Positions 1 through 8,107 of a stretch of 64,000 nt of DNA are shown one piece after another. The DNA is from Acetobacteraceae bacterium (lineage in GTDB: Bacteria > Pseudomonadota > Alphaproteobacteria > Acetobacterales > Acetobacteraceae): positions 1 through 64,000 of the forward strand of contig JAIYDD010000275.1 in NCBI GenBank assembly GCA_027487675.1, written 5' to 3'. The translations under genes were made by a program, and so were the position numbers. Position 1 is the first letter of the stretch. Every line of letters begins with the position of its first letter. The notes under the pieces were generated by a model. The model did no database searches and was not told where the DNA came from. It saw only the letters and a list, made by a program, of their open reading frames with translations.

Positions 1-2291
1 CAGGTGCGGCCGAACAGGTTGAAGTCGTTGACGTAGAAGCCGCCCAGCGTCGCCTGCAGCGCGGCGAAGATGTCGCTGATGCGGATCCCCAAGGCCTGCG
101 CCTTGTCGCGGTCCACGTCGAGGTAGAGCGAGGGCGTGGTCGGCGAGAAGGTGGAGAAGACGGCGGCCAGCCGCGGATCCTGGTTCGCCGCGACGATCAG
201 CCCGAGCATGGCGGCGCCGAGCTCCGCCGGGTCGCGCCCCTCGAAATCCTGCAGCTGGTATTCGAAGCCGCCGCCGGTGCCGAGGCCGATGATGGGCGGG
301 ATGTTGAAGGCGAAGACATTGGCGACGCGGATGCCCTGCGCTTCCCCGAACACCCGGCCGATGGCGGCGAAGACGCTGTCCTGCACGCCCTTGCGGTCGG
401 CGAAGGGCTTCATCCGCGCCACCATGAAGGCGGAGTTGGACTGCGCGCCGCCATCGATCAGCGAGAAGCCGACGATCGCCAGGCTGACCTCCACCGAGGG
501 GATGCGCGCCAGGATCGCCTCCACCTGCTCCACCGCGGCGCGGGTGCGGGCCACCGAGGCGCCCTGCGGCAGCTGCACCTGGACGAAGAAGGCGCCCTGG
601 TCCTCGGCCGGCAGGAAGCCCTGCGGTACGCGGGTGGAGGCCGTCCAGACGCCGAAGGCGAAGAGGCCGGTCAGCGCCAGCGAAAGCACGGAAAGCCGCA
701 CCAGCCGCCGCACCACCGCCGCATAGCCGTCGCGCACCTTGTCGATGGCGCGCAGCACGTATTTGATCGGCCCGCGCTTCGGCCCGCCATGGCGCAGGAT
801 CACCGCGCAGAGCGCGGGAGAGAGCGTCAGCGCGTTGATGGCGGAGATCACCATCGCCACGCTGATCGTCACCGCGAATTGCCGGAACAGCTCGCCCGAG
901 ACGCCGGGGATGAAGCCGACGGGCACGAAGACCGAGAGAAGGACCAGCGTGATCGCGATGATCGGCCCAGTGATCTCCCCCATCGCCTTGCGCGTGGCCT
1001 CGGCCGGCGAAAGCTCCGGGTGTTCCTCGAGGTTGCGCTCGACGTTCTCGACCACGACGATGGCGTCGTCGACCACGATGCCGATGGCCAGCACCATCGC
1101 CAGCAGGCTGATCGTGTTGGCCGAATAGCCGAGTGCGAGCAGCACCGCGAAGGTGCCGATCAGGCTGACCGGCACGGCGATGGTCGGGATCACCGTCGCG
1201 CGCAGGCTGCCCAGGAACAGATAGACCACCAGCACGACGAGGATGAAGGCCTCGATCAGCGTCTTGATCACCTCGTAGATGGTGTCGGTGACGAAGGTCG
1301 AGGTGTCGTAGACGATGCGGTAGTCGACGCCGGTCGGGAAGCGCGACTTCAGCTCGTCCAGCGCCCGCGTCATGTCGGCCGAGACCTGCACGGCATTGGC
1401 ACCCGGCGCGAGATAGACGCCCATCGCGACCGCCGGCTGGCCGCCGAGCCGCGCCTCCACGTCCATGTTGGTGGCGCCGAGCTCCACCCGCGCGACGTCG
1501 CGCACCCGCAGCACCGAGCCGTCGGCATTGGCGCGGATGACGATGTCGCCGAACTGCTCGGGGGAGGAAAGCCGGCCCTGGGTCTGGATGTTCAGCTGGA
1601 ACTGCTGGTCGTCCGAGACGGGCCTGGCGCCGATGCGGCCCACGGGGGCCTGCACGTTCTGCGCGCGGATCGCGGCGATGACATCGGCGGGCGTGACGTT
1701 CAGGCTGATCAGCCGGTCCACCTCGAACCAGACGCGCATCGAATAGTCCATGCCGCCGAACAGGCTGACCTGGCCGACGCCCGGCACGCGCGCGAGGCGG
1801 TCGATCATGTTGATCGTCGCGTAGTTCGACAGGAACAGCGGGTCGCGCGAGCCGTCCGGCGAGGTGACGAACAGGAATTGCAGCACGGCGGAGGATTGCT
1901 TGCGCACGGTGACGCCGCCGCGCTGCACCTCCTCCGGCAGGCGGGCCAGCGCCGCCTGCACGCGGTTGTTCACGTTCACGGTGGCGATGTCGGCATTGGT
2001 GCCGAGCGCGAAGGAGACGTTCAGCTGGTAGGTGCCGTCGTTCCCCGAATTCGACCGCATGTAGATCATGCGGTCCACGCCGTTCACCGCGCTTTCGATC
2101 GGCTGGCCGACGGTGGCTTCCACCACGGCGGCCGAGGCGCCGGGGAAGCGCGCGGTCACTTGCACCTGCGGCGGCACGATGTCCGGGAACTGGCTGACCG
2201 GGATGCGCAGCATGGACAGCAGCCCGGCCAGCGTCATCACGATGGCGATGACGATGGCGAGCCGGGGGCGGGAGACGAAGATGCCTGACAT
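1..2291 (-). CDS. RND efflux pump inner-membrane permease (AcrB/MexB type, HAE1), partial
   Basis: Proton-driven inner-membrane pump subunit of a tripartite multidrug/hydrophobe exporter. The ORF enters from the left edge, so the C-terminus is missing; 763 codons are visible of the roughly 1040 usual for the family, which is why the ORF track does not list it. The N-terminus MSGIFVSRPRLAIVIAIV is the expected first membrane helix followed by the PVSQFPDI periplasmic entry. The proton-relay pair falls at D408-D409 in the helix GIVVDDAIVVVEN, almost the same numbering as AcrB. The ATG lies 13 bases after the adaptor gene on the same strand, so the two form an operon. Substrate cannot be deduced. 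Confidence 0.95.
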   Translation of the reverse strand, partial: MSGIFVSRPRLAIVIAIVMTLAGLLSMLRIPVSQFPDIVPPQVQVTARFPGASAAVVEATVGQPIESAVNGVDRMIYMRSNSGNDGTYQLNVSFALGTNADIATVNVNNRVQAALARLPEEVQRGGVTVRKQSSAVLQFLFVTSPDGSRDPLFLSNYATINMIDRLARVPGVGQVSLFGGMDYSMRVWFEVDRLISLNVTPADVIAAIRAQNVQAPVGRIGARPVSDDQQFQLNIQTQGRLSSPEQFGDIVIRANADGSVLRVRDVARVELGATNMDVEARLGGQPAVAMGVYLAPGANAVQVSADMTRALDELKSRFPTGVDYRIVYDTSTFVTDTIYEVIKTLIEAFILVVLVVYLFLGSLRATVIPTIAVPVSLIGTFAVLLALGYSANTISLLAMVLAIGIVVDDAIVVVENVERNLEEHPELSPAEATRKAMGEITGPIIAITLVLLSVFVPVGFIPGVSGELFRQFAVTISVAMVISAINALTLSPALCAVILRHGGPKRGPIKYVLRAIDKVRDGYAAVVRRLVRLSVLSLALTGLFAFGVWTASTRVPQGFLPAEDQGAFFVQVQLPQGASVARTRAAVEQVEAILARIPSVEVSLAIVGFSLIDGGAQSNSAFMVARMKPFADRKGVQDSVFAAIGRVFGEAQGIRVANVFAFNIPPIIGLGTGGGFEYQLQDFEGRDPAELGAAMLGLIVAANQDPRLAAVFSTFSPTTPSLYLDVDRDKAQALGIRISDIFAALQATLGGFYVNDFNLFGRT

Positions 2292-2304
2292 CGGTCCGGC
2301 CCGC

Positions 2305-3504
2305 TCAGCGCGCCGGGCCGGCGGCGCCGGCGCGCGGGCCGCCGGTGGTCGCGGGCGCCGGGTTCACCGGCTGGCCGGGCCGCACCCGCTGCAGCCCTTC
2401 CACGATCACGCTCTCGCCCGCGCGGAGGCCATCCTCCACCACGGCGAGCTCGGCCGTGCCGCGCGCCAGCCGCACGGTGCGGCGCATCGCCCGGTTCTCC
2501 GCGTCCACGACGAAGACGAAGGACCCGCCCTGGTCCTGCGCCACCGCGGCGCGGGGGATGACGATGGCCTGCACCGGCTCCGCGCCTTCCACCACCACCG
2601 TCACGAACTGGCCGTCGATCAGCTCCCGGTCGCCGGCCGCGCCCGCGCGGGAATTGTCGCGCACCGGATTCGGGATGACGGCGCGCACCAGCAGCGTGTC
2701 TGTGTTGCGGTCGATCTGGGTGTCGATGAAGTCGATGCGCCCGGCCTGGGCATAGAGCCTTCCGTCGGACAGCGTGATGCGCACGCGCACGGCGTCCGGC
2801 CCGCCGCGGCCCTCGTAGCGGTTGCGCAGCTCCACCGCCTGGCGGCCGCTGACGGGGAAGGCGACGCGCATCGGGTCCTGGCTGACGATGGTCGCCAGCG
2901 GCTGCACGGTGGGGGAGACGACGTTGCCCACCGTGTAGGTGACGCGCCCGATCTTGCCGTCGATCGGCGATGTGATCTCTGTGTAGCCCAGGTTGATCTG
3001 TGCGACGCGCAGCTGCGCCTGCGCGCCCAGCACCTGGGCGGCGGCGCTGCGCTCGGCGGCCAGCGCGTCGTCCACGCGCGCCTGCGTGCCGGCCTGGCTG
3101 CGCACCAGCTCGCGCGCGCGGTTCAGCGCGATGCGCGCATTGATGAGCTCCGCCTCGGCGGCGGCGACCTGCGCCTGGGCGCGCGCCACCTCCGCCTCGA
3201 AGGGGGCGCGCTCGATGGTGAACAGCAGCTCCCCGGCGCGCACTTCCGCGCCCTCGCGGAAGGCCTGGCGTTCCAGGAAGCCGGTGACGCGGGCGCGGAT
3301 GTCGACGCGGTTCACCGCCTCCACCCGCCCGACGAATTCAGCCGTCTCGGTCACCCCGCGGCGCTCCGCCGGCACCACGCCCACGGCGGGCGGGCCCTGC
3401 GGGCCGAACTGCGCGAAGGCCGGTGGTGCTGCCAGCAGCAGGGCGAGCGCGGCGCAGAGCCGGAGCCCGGTGGCTCGGCCGGGAAGGAAGCCGGGACGTC
3501 GCAT
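2305..3504 (-). CDS. RND efflux periplasmic adaptor subunit (membrane fusion protein, AcrA/MexA type)
   Basis: 399 aa. Links the RND permease to an outer-membrane channel. The N-terminus has basic residues, a hydrophobic stretch and a likely cleavage after PPAFAQ near residue 31, so it is exported. The order is typical: a beta-barrel/lipoyl half (VDIRARVTGFLERQAF), an Ala/Glu-rich alpha-helical hairpin around residues 110-170, then the second lipoyl half (ITSPIDGKIGRV) and the membrane-proximal domain. It is the first gene of the operon, 13 bases before the permease. No outer-membrane TolC-like gene is visible in the window. The start codon has only a weak Shine-Dalgarno. Confidence 0.95.
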   Translation of the reverse strand: MRRPGFLPGRATGLRLCAALALLLAAPPAFAQFGPQGPPAVGVVPAERRGVTETAEFVGRVEAVNRVDIRARVTGFLERQAFREGAEVRAGELLFTIERAPFEAEVARAQAQVAAAEAELINARIALNRARELVRSQAGTQARVDDALAAERSAAAQVLGAQAQLRVAQINLGYTEITSPIDGKIGRVTYTVGNVVSPTVQPLATIVSQDPMRVAFPVSGRQAVELRNRYEGRGGPDAVRVRITLSDGRLYAQAGRIDFIDTQIDRNTDTLLVRAVIPNPVRDNSRAGAAGDRELIDGQFVTVVVEGAEPVQAIVIPRAAVAQDQGGSFVFVVDAENRAMRRTVRLARGTAELAVVEDGLRAGESVIVEGLQRVRPGQPVNPAPATTGGPRAGAAGPAR

Positions 3505-3510
3505 GATGGG

Positions 3511-3536
3511 GGTTCCAGAACCTGGACCTAAACCAG
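3511..3536 (-). promoter_or_regulatory. Candidate operator upstream of the RND operon
   Basis: Two adjacent inverted repeats lie just upstream of the adaptor start: GGTTC-tg-GAACC and CTGG-tttaggt-CCAG (read on the minus strand). The position suggests a repressor site for the pump, but no regulator gene is adjacent on the visible side, so this is a weak structural call only. Confidence 0.25.
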
Positions 3537-3573
3537 CCCGAGCCGTCCCCCCCGGTCAAGCGCTTGCCATGTT

Positions 3574-4191
3574 TCAGCTTGCGCCCGCTTGCCGTGACGG
3601 CATCAGGTGGTGCTCGAAGGCCTCGATCTCGGCGATGAGGGTGAGGGTCAGGCCGATCTCGTCAACCCCGCGCAGCAGGCAATCGCGGGCGAAGTTCGGA
3701 ATCGTGAAGGGGTGCGCCGCACCCGCCGCGTCCCGCAGCAGCAGCGCCGCGAGGTCCACCGCGAGCCACGCGCCCGGTGCGGCATGCAGGCCGGCGCGCA
3801 GCGCCTCCACCACCGGCCCCGGCAGCCGCACCGGCACAAGGCCGTTCTTCAGCGCATTGCCGAAGAAGATGTCGCCGAAGCCTTCCGCCACCACGGCGCG
3901 GATGCCGAGCGCGAGCAGCGCATAGACCGCCGCTTCCCGCGACGACCCCACGCCGAAGTTGCGCCCCGCCACCAGGATGCCCGCCTGGTCAAAGGGCGCG
4001 CGGTTCAGCACGAAGTCGGGCCGCTTCGCGCCGCCGGCGTCGAAGCGCAGGTCGTGGAAGCCATAGGTCGCGTAGCGTTCGTCGCGCGGCCGGCGCATCA
4101 GCCGCGCGGGGATGATCTGGTCGGTGTCGACGTTGTGCAGGTCGAGCGGCGCGGCGATCGCCTCGAAGGTGGTGAAGGGCTCGGGCATCAT
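3574..4191 (-). CDS. leuD: 3-isopropylmalate dehydratase small subunit-like (LeuD family)
   Basis: 205 aa, normal length for LeuD. This swivel domain pairs with LeuC to isomerise 2- and 3-isopropylmalate or hydrate related methylated dicarboxylates. Seen directly: the N-terminal DTDQIIPARLM substrate loop, NFGVGSSREAAVYALLALG and the GDIFFGNALKNGL segment. It lies downstream of the LeuC gene on the same strand but is separated by a 312-bp gap filled with tandem repeats, which is unusual because leuC and leuD are normally nearly contiguous. No leuB or leuA is nearby and the surroundings are catabolic, so this may be a second, dissimilatory copy; that is inference. Confidence 0.85.
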   Translation of the reverse strand: MMPEPFTTFEAIAAPLDLHNVDTDQIIPARLMRRPRDERYATYGFHDLRFDAGGAKRPDFVLNRAPFDQAGILVAGRNFGVGSSREAAVYALLALGIRAVVAEGFGDIFFGNALKNGLVPVRLPGPVVEALRAGLHAAPGAWLAVDLAALLLRDAAGAAHPFTIPNFARDCLLRGVDEIGLTLTLIAEIEAFEHHLMPSRQAGAS

Positions 4192-4194
4192 GTC

Positions 4195-4500
4195 ATCTCC
4201 GCGCGACCGGCTGCGCCCTCGGGTGCGCGGCGCCTCCGGCGCTTGCGCCCTCGGCCGGCCGGCTCAGGGTGCGTCTCCACGTGACCGGCTGCGCCCTCGG
4301 GTGCTCGGCGCCTCCGGCGCCTGCGCCCTCGGCCGGCCGGATCAGGGTGCGTCTCCGCGTGACCGGCTGCGGCCTCGGGTGCTCGGCGCCTCCGGCGCCT
4401 GCGCCCTCGGTCGGCCGGATCAGGGCGCGTCTCCGCGTGACCGGCTGCGCCCTCGGGTGCGCGGCGCCTCCGGCGCCTGCGCCCTCGGTCGGCCGGTTCA
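4195..4500. repeat. Four tandem copies of a 78-bp repeat between leuC and leuD
   Basis: Units begin at 4195, 4273, 4351 and 4429, each exactly 78 bp and differing at only a few bases; the last is slightly truncated before the leuC stop codon. Each unit carries internal dyads such as GGCGCCtccGGCGCC. Because 78 is a multiple of three, several reading frames stay open and create repetitive shadow ORFs, but none has a plausible start of its own. The array lies inside the transcribed spacer of a two-gene operon. Copy-number variation between strains would be expected for such an array. Confidence 0.95.
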
Positions 4501-4503
4501 CGA

Positions 4504-5865
4504 TCAGCCCTCCGCCGCCACCAGCCGCCCGGCCAGCGCCGATGCGGCCGCGGAGGCCGGCGAGACCAGGTGCGTCCGCGCCCCGCGCCCCTGCCGCCCC
4601 ACGAAGTTCCGGTTGGAGGTGGAGGCGCAGCGCTGCCCCTCGCCCACGCTGTCGCCGTTCATCGAGACGCAGAGCGAGCAGCCGCTCTCCTCCCACGCCG
4701 CGCCGGCGTCCGCGAAGACGCGGTCCAGCCCCTCCGCCTCCGCCGCGCGCTTCACGGCGGAGGATCCGGGCGAGACCAGCATCGGCACCGCCACGCGCCG
4801 CCCGCGCAGCACCGCGGCGGCCGCCCGCAGATCGTCCAGCCGGGCATTGGTGCAGGAGCCGAGGAAGACGCGGTCGATGCGGATGTCGCTCATCGCCTCC
4901 CCGCCCGACAGGCCCATGTAGTCCAGGCTGTGGCGCCAGGCGGCGGCGCGGGCGGCGTCCGGCGCGTCCTCGGCGCGGGGGACGCGGCCGGAGAGCGGGG
5001 CGGCTTCCTCCGGGCTGGTGCCCCAGCTGGCCATCGGCGCGATGGCGGCGGCGTCCAGCGTCACCTCCGCATCGAAGACGGCCTCGGCATCGCTGGCCAG
5101 CGGCGCCCAGCCCGGCGGCGTGAAGGGCCGGCCGGCGAGCCAGGCGCGCGTCACCTCGTCGGGGGCGACCATGCCGGTGCGGGCGCCGGCCTCGATCGCC
5201 ATGTTGCACAGCGTCAGCCGCGCCTCGACCGACAGCGCGCGCACCGCGGGGCCGGCGAATTCGATGGCCGAGCCGGCCGCGCCGCCGGTGCCGATCGCGG
5301 CGATCAGCGCCAGCGCCATGTCCTTGGCGCCGCTGCCGGCAGGCAGCGCGCCCGTGAAGCTCACGCGCATCTGCCGCGGCATGGCCTGCCAGATGGTCTG
5401 GGTGGCCAGCACATGCGCCACCTCGCTCGCGCCGATGCCGAAGGCCAGCGCGCCGAGCGCGCCATGGGTCGAGGTGTGGCTGTCGCCGCAGACCACCGTC
5501 ATCCCCGGCTGGGTCAGGCCGAGCTCCGGCCCCGCGACATGCACGATGCCCTGGTCGGGGTCGGCCAGGTCGAAGGCACGGATGCCGGCGGCCCGCGCAT
5601 TCGCCTCGAAGGTCTCGATGATGCCGCGGATCTCGGGGTCCGCGACGGCGTCGGTGCGGCGGGCGCGGGTCGGCGCGTAATGGTCGCCGAAGCCGAAGCT
5701 GAGGTCGGGCCGCCGCACCTTCAGCCCGCGCGCGCGCAGCATGTTGAAGGCGTGGAAGCTGCCCTCGTGGAAGTAGTGGCGGTCCACGTAGAGCAGGCAG
5801 AGCCCGTCGTCGCGCCAATGCACGACATGGGCGTCCCAGATCCTGGCGAAGAGGGTGCGGGCCAT
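4504..5865 (-). CDS. leuC: 3-isopropylmalate dehydratase large subunit-like (LeuC/aconitase family)
   Basis: 453 aa. Holds the [4Fe-4S] cluster of a two-subunit hydro-lyase. The three cluster ligands are visible: C338 in LGSCTNARLDD and C396/C399 in GCSLCVSMNGD. CGDSHTSTHGALGALAFGIG is the family substrate/cluster loop. The N-terminal part (RHYFHEGSFHAFNMLRARG) departs from the canonical housekeeping LeuC consensus as I recall it (IHEVTSPQAF), pointing to a divergent paralogue that might act on methylmalate/citraconate-type substrates. The ATG at 5865 starts MARTLFARIWDAH; the longer 909-aa track ORF runs antisense through the next gene and is spurious. Confidence 0.88.
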   Translation of the reverse strand: MARTLFARIWDAHVVHWRDDGLCLLYVDRHYFHEGSFHAFNMLRARGLKVRRPDLSFGFGDHYAPTRARRTDAVADPEIRGIIETFEANARAAGIRAFDLADPDQGIVHVAGPELGLTQPGMTVVCGDSHTSTHGALGALAFGIGASEVAHVLATQTIWQAMPRQMRVSFTGALPAGSGAKDMALALIAAIGTGGAAGSAIEFAGPAVRALSVEARLTLCNMAIEAGARTGMVAPDEVTRAWLAGRPFTPPGWAPLASDAEAVFDAEVTLDAAAIAPMASWGTSPEEAAPLSGRVPRAEDAPDAARAAAWRHSLDYMGLSGGEAMSDIRIDRVFLGSCTNARLDDLRAAAAVLRGRRVAVPMLVSPGSSAVKRAAEAEGLDRVFADAGAAWEESGCSLCVSMNGDSVGEGQRCASTSNRNFVGRQGRGARTHLVSPASAAASALAGRLVAAEG

Positions 5866-5949
5866 GGCGGCCGGACCATGGGCGCGCCGGCGCGGCCGGG
5901 CAAGGGTGGGCCCTTCCGCAGGGCGCGGCTTCCCGCCACGCTGCCGCCC

Positions 5950-6840
5950 ATGTGGACCGACCCGCCCCGCCCGATCGCCGCCCGCCTGCTCTCCCGCCTG
6001 CCCGACGCGCTGCGCCGGCCGATCCCCTCTTCCTGGGCGGCGGCCAATCGCGGCGGCGCGCCGATCGACAGCTTCCTGGAAGGCCCCTGCTTCGACGCGG
6101 CGGGCAACCTGTTCTGCACCGACATCCCGCATGGCCGCGTCTTCCGCATCGCCGGCAGCCAGTGGGAGGCGGTGGCCGAGTATGGCGGCTGGCCCAACGG
6201 CCTGGCGGCGCGGGGCGAGGAGCTGCTGGTCGCCGACTACCGCCACGGCCTGCTGACGCTCGACCCCCGCACCGGCGCCATGGCCCCGCTGGTGGAAACC
6301 GTCCTGTCCGAGGGTTTTCGGGGCCTGAACGACGTCATCCTGCACCCGGATGGCAGCGTGCTGGTCACCGACCAGGGCCAGACCGGGCTGCAGGACCCCT
6401 CGGGGCGGGTGTTCCGCTTCCACGCCGATGGGCGCGTCGACCGGCTGCTGGCCAATGGCCCGAGCCCGAACGGGCTGGCGCTGAACCGCGCGGCGACGCA
6501 TCTGCTGGTCGCGATGACGCGGTCCTGCGAGGTCTGGCGCTTCGCGCTGCGCGCCGACGCCGTGGTGGGCAAGGCGAACCTGTTCTTCCGGGCGCCGGCC
6601 GGCACTTCCGGCCCCGACGGCATGGCGGTCGACCCGCATGACCGGCTCTGCGTGGCCAATCCCGGCCATGGCCAGGTCTGGGTGGTCGATCCGCACGGGC
6701 TCTGCACGCATCGCATCGACTGCACCCCCTTCGGCCGCATGCCGACCAACTGCGCCTTCGCCCCCGATGGCCGCACCCTGGTCATCACCGAGAGCGAATC
6801 GGGCTGCCTGCTGGCGGCCGAGCTGCCACCCCCGGCCTGA
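5950..6840 (+). CDS. SMP-30/gluconolactonase/LRE family beta-propeller protein
   Basis: 296 aa. Six-bladed beta-propeller hydrolase family; known members open sugar lactones using a divalent metal. Motifs seen: a metal-site glutamate in SFLEGPCFDAAGNL, GGWPNGLA, the LNDVILHPDGSVLVTD core with its Asn-Asp, and PSPNGLALN and GPDGMAVDPHDRL blades. No signal peptide, so cytoplasmic. The ATG lies 84 bp from the divergent leuC start, so a shared divergent promoter is likely. The preceding frame extends back to 4570 only as antisense shadow. Its association with LeuCD-like, Bug and CoA-transferase genes suggests a catabolic lactone or sugar-acid step, but the substrate is unknown. Confidence 0.85.
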   Translation: MWTDPPRPIAARLLSRLPDALRRPIPSSWAAANRGGAPIDSFLEGPCFDAAGNLFCTDIPHGRVFRIAGSQWEAVAEYGGWPNGLAARGEELLVADYRHGLLTLDPRTGAMAPLVETVLSEGFRGLNDVILHPDGSVLVTDQGQTGLQDPSGRVFRFHADGRVDRLLANGPSPNGLALNRAATHLLVAMTRSCEVWRFALRADAVVGKANLFFRAPAGTSGPDGMAVDPHDRLCVANPGHGQVWVVDPHGLCTHRIDCTPFGRMPTNCAFAPDGRTLVITESESGCLLAAELPPPA

Positions 6841-6864
6841 CGCGGCCCCGCCGGCGGTTTTGGC

Positions 6865-7030
6865 TTGACGCCGGCCCAGGCCTCGCCCAAGTTGTTCTAA
6901 AATAGAACGTCGTTCCAATAGACGGAACACCCGGTCTCCTGGAAGCCGCGCCGCGGCCAGTCGCGGCGATGCCGCCGCCGCGACTGGACACGGCCTCCAA
7001 AGGAACGGAACGTTCGACGTAACGGAACAC
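6865..7030 (+). promoter_or_regulatory. Promoter/operator region of the Bug-IclR cluster with several palindromes
   Basis: This 256-bp gap contains a markedly AT-rich patch in a 72% GC background. Perfect dyads are GTTCT-aaaat-AGAAC (6894-6908) and GTTCC-aatagac-GGAAC (6912-6928), followed by GGAACGTTC (7007-7015) and a further GGAAC at 7023. The repeated GTTCC/GGAAC half-site is typical of dimeric or tetrameric repressor binding, and the IclR-family gene two ORFs downstream is the obvious candidate. TAAAAT inside the first dyad could be a -10 element; no -35 is well spaced. Confidence 0.6.
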
Positions 7031-7096
7031 CGCACGATCCAGCCGGGTCGGCGACAACGACCGGCTGAAGCGGGACCGGCGGAGGGAGGCAGGACC

Positions 7097-8107
7097 ATGG
7101 CGCGCACCGATGACCCGCGGCCGCACGGACCCACGCGGCGCGCCCTGCTCGCCGCCCCGGTCCTGCTGGCCGCCGCTTCCCGCGCCCCCGCCGCGCGGGC
7201 CGAGTCCGCCTGGCCGGCGCGCCCCGTCCGCATGGTGCTGCCCTATGCCGCCGGCGGCGCCACCGACGTGATCGGCCGCCTGGTCGCGGACCGCCTTTCC
7301 GCCCGCCTGCCGCAGCGCGTGGTGATGGAGAACCGCACCGGCGCCGGCGGCTCGATCGGCGCCTCCAACATCGCGAAGTCGCCGGCGGACGGGCACCATC
7401 TGCTGTTCCACAACATCGGCCATGCGGTGACCAGGCCGCTCTACCCGCAGCTGGACTACGACCCGGAGGCGGACCTGAAGGCGGCGACCATCGTGGCCGA
7501 AAGCCCGATGGTGCTGCTGGTGCCGCCCAATTCCCCGCACCGGACGGTCGCCGAGCTGGTCGCCTTCGCCCGCGCCAACCCGGACCGCCTGACCTATGGC
7601 AGCACCGGCGGCGGCGGCGCGCTGCAGCTGGTCGCGCTGCTGTTCCTGCGCGCGGCCGGCATCCGCATGACGGAGGTGCCGTATCGCGGCGGCGCGCCGG
7701 CGGCGCTCGATCTGGCGAATGGCACGCTCGACATGCTCTACGATGCCGGGCTGACGGGCTTCGCGCTGGCGCAGGGCGGCCGGGCGCGGGCGCTGGCCGT
7801 CTCGGGGCCGCAGCGCAGCCCGGTGATGCCCGATGTGCCCACCATGGCGGAGCTCGGCTTCCCCGACGCCACCTTCATGGTCTGGCAGGCCGTGCTGGCG
7901 CCGTCCGCGACCCCCGCGCCGGTGATGGCGCGCATCCAGGCCGAGATCGCCGCCGTGCTGGCCGAGCCCGCCACCCGCACGCGCCTCGCTGAGCTCGGCG
8001 CCGAGCGCCTGGTCGGCAACAGCCCGGAGGAGGCGCAGCGCTTCGTCGCCGCCGAGATGGCGAAATGGGCGCGGATCCTGCGCGAGGCCGGGGTGAGGGC
8101 CGCCTGA
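7097..8107 (+). CDS. Bug-family tripartite tricarboxylate transporter substrate-binding protein
   Basis: 336 aa. Periplasmic binding protein of the TctC/Bug superfamily, usually for carboxylates. The N-terminus has a twin-arginine-like TRRALLAAPVLLAAAS export signal and probable cleavage near residue 35. The mature part begins WPARPVRMVLPYAAGGATDV, the standard Bug ligand-loop motif, followed by ENRTGAGGSIGA and LTYGSTGGGG. No TctA or TctB membrane subunit is present nearby, which is common for Bug proteins. Its stop overlaps the next gene start (TGATG), so it is translationally coupled to the IclR regulator. Confidence 0.93.
   Translation: MARTDDPRPHGPTRRALLAAPVLLAAASRAPAARAESAWPARPVRMVLPYAAGGATDVIGRLVADRLSARLPQRVVMENRTGAGGSIGASNIAKSPADGHHLLFHNIGHAVTRPLYPQLDYDPEADLKAATIVAESPMVLLVPPNSPHRTVAELVAFARANPDRLTYGSTGGGGALQLVALLFLRAAGIRMTEVPYRGGAPAALDLANGTLDMLYDAGLTGFALAQGGRARALAVSGPQRSPVMPDVPTMAELGFPDATFMVWQAVLAPSATPAPVMARIQAEIAAVLAEPATRTRLAELGAERLVGNSPEEAQRFVAAEMAKWARILREAGVRAA

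Noticed and set aside
4193-5818. Tandem repeat read as a repetitive protein
   Set aside because: The frame exists only because 78 is divisible by three and runs into the antisense of leuC; no independent start or ribosome site.
4504-7233. 909-aa version of leuC
   Set aside because: The extra N-terminal part is antisense to the SMP-30 gene and lacks similarity; the family start is ATG 5865.
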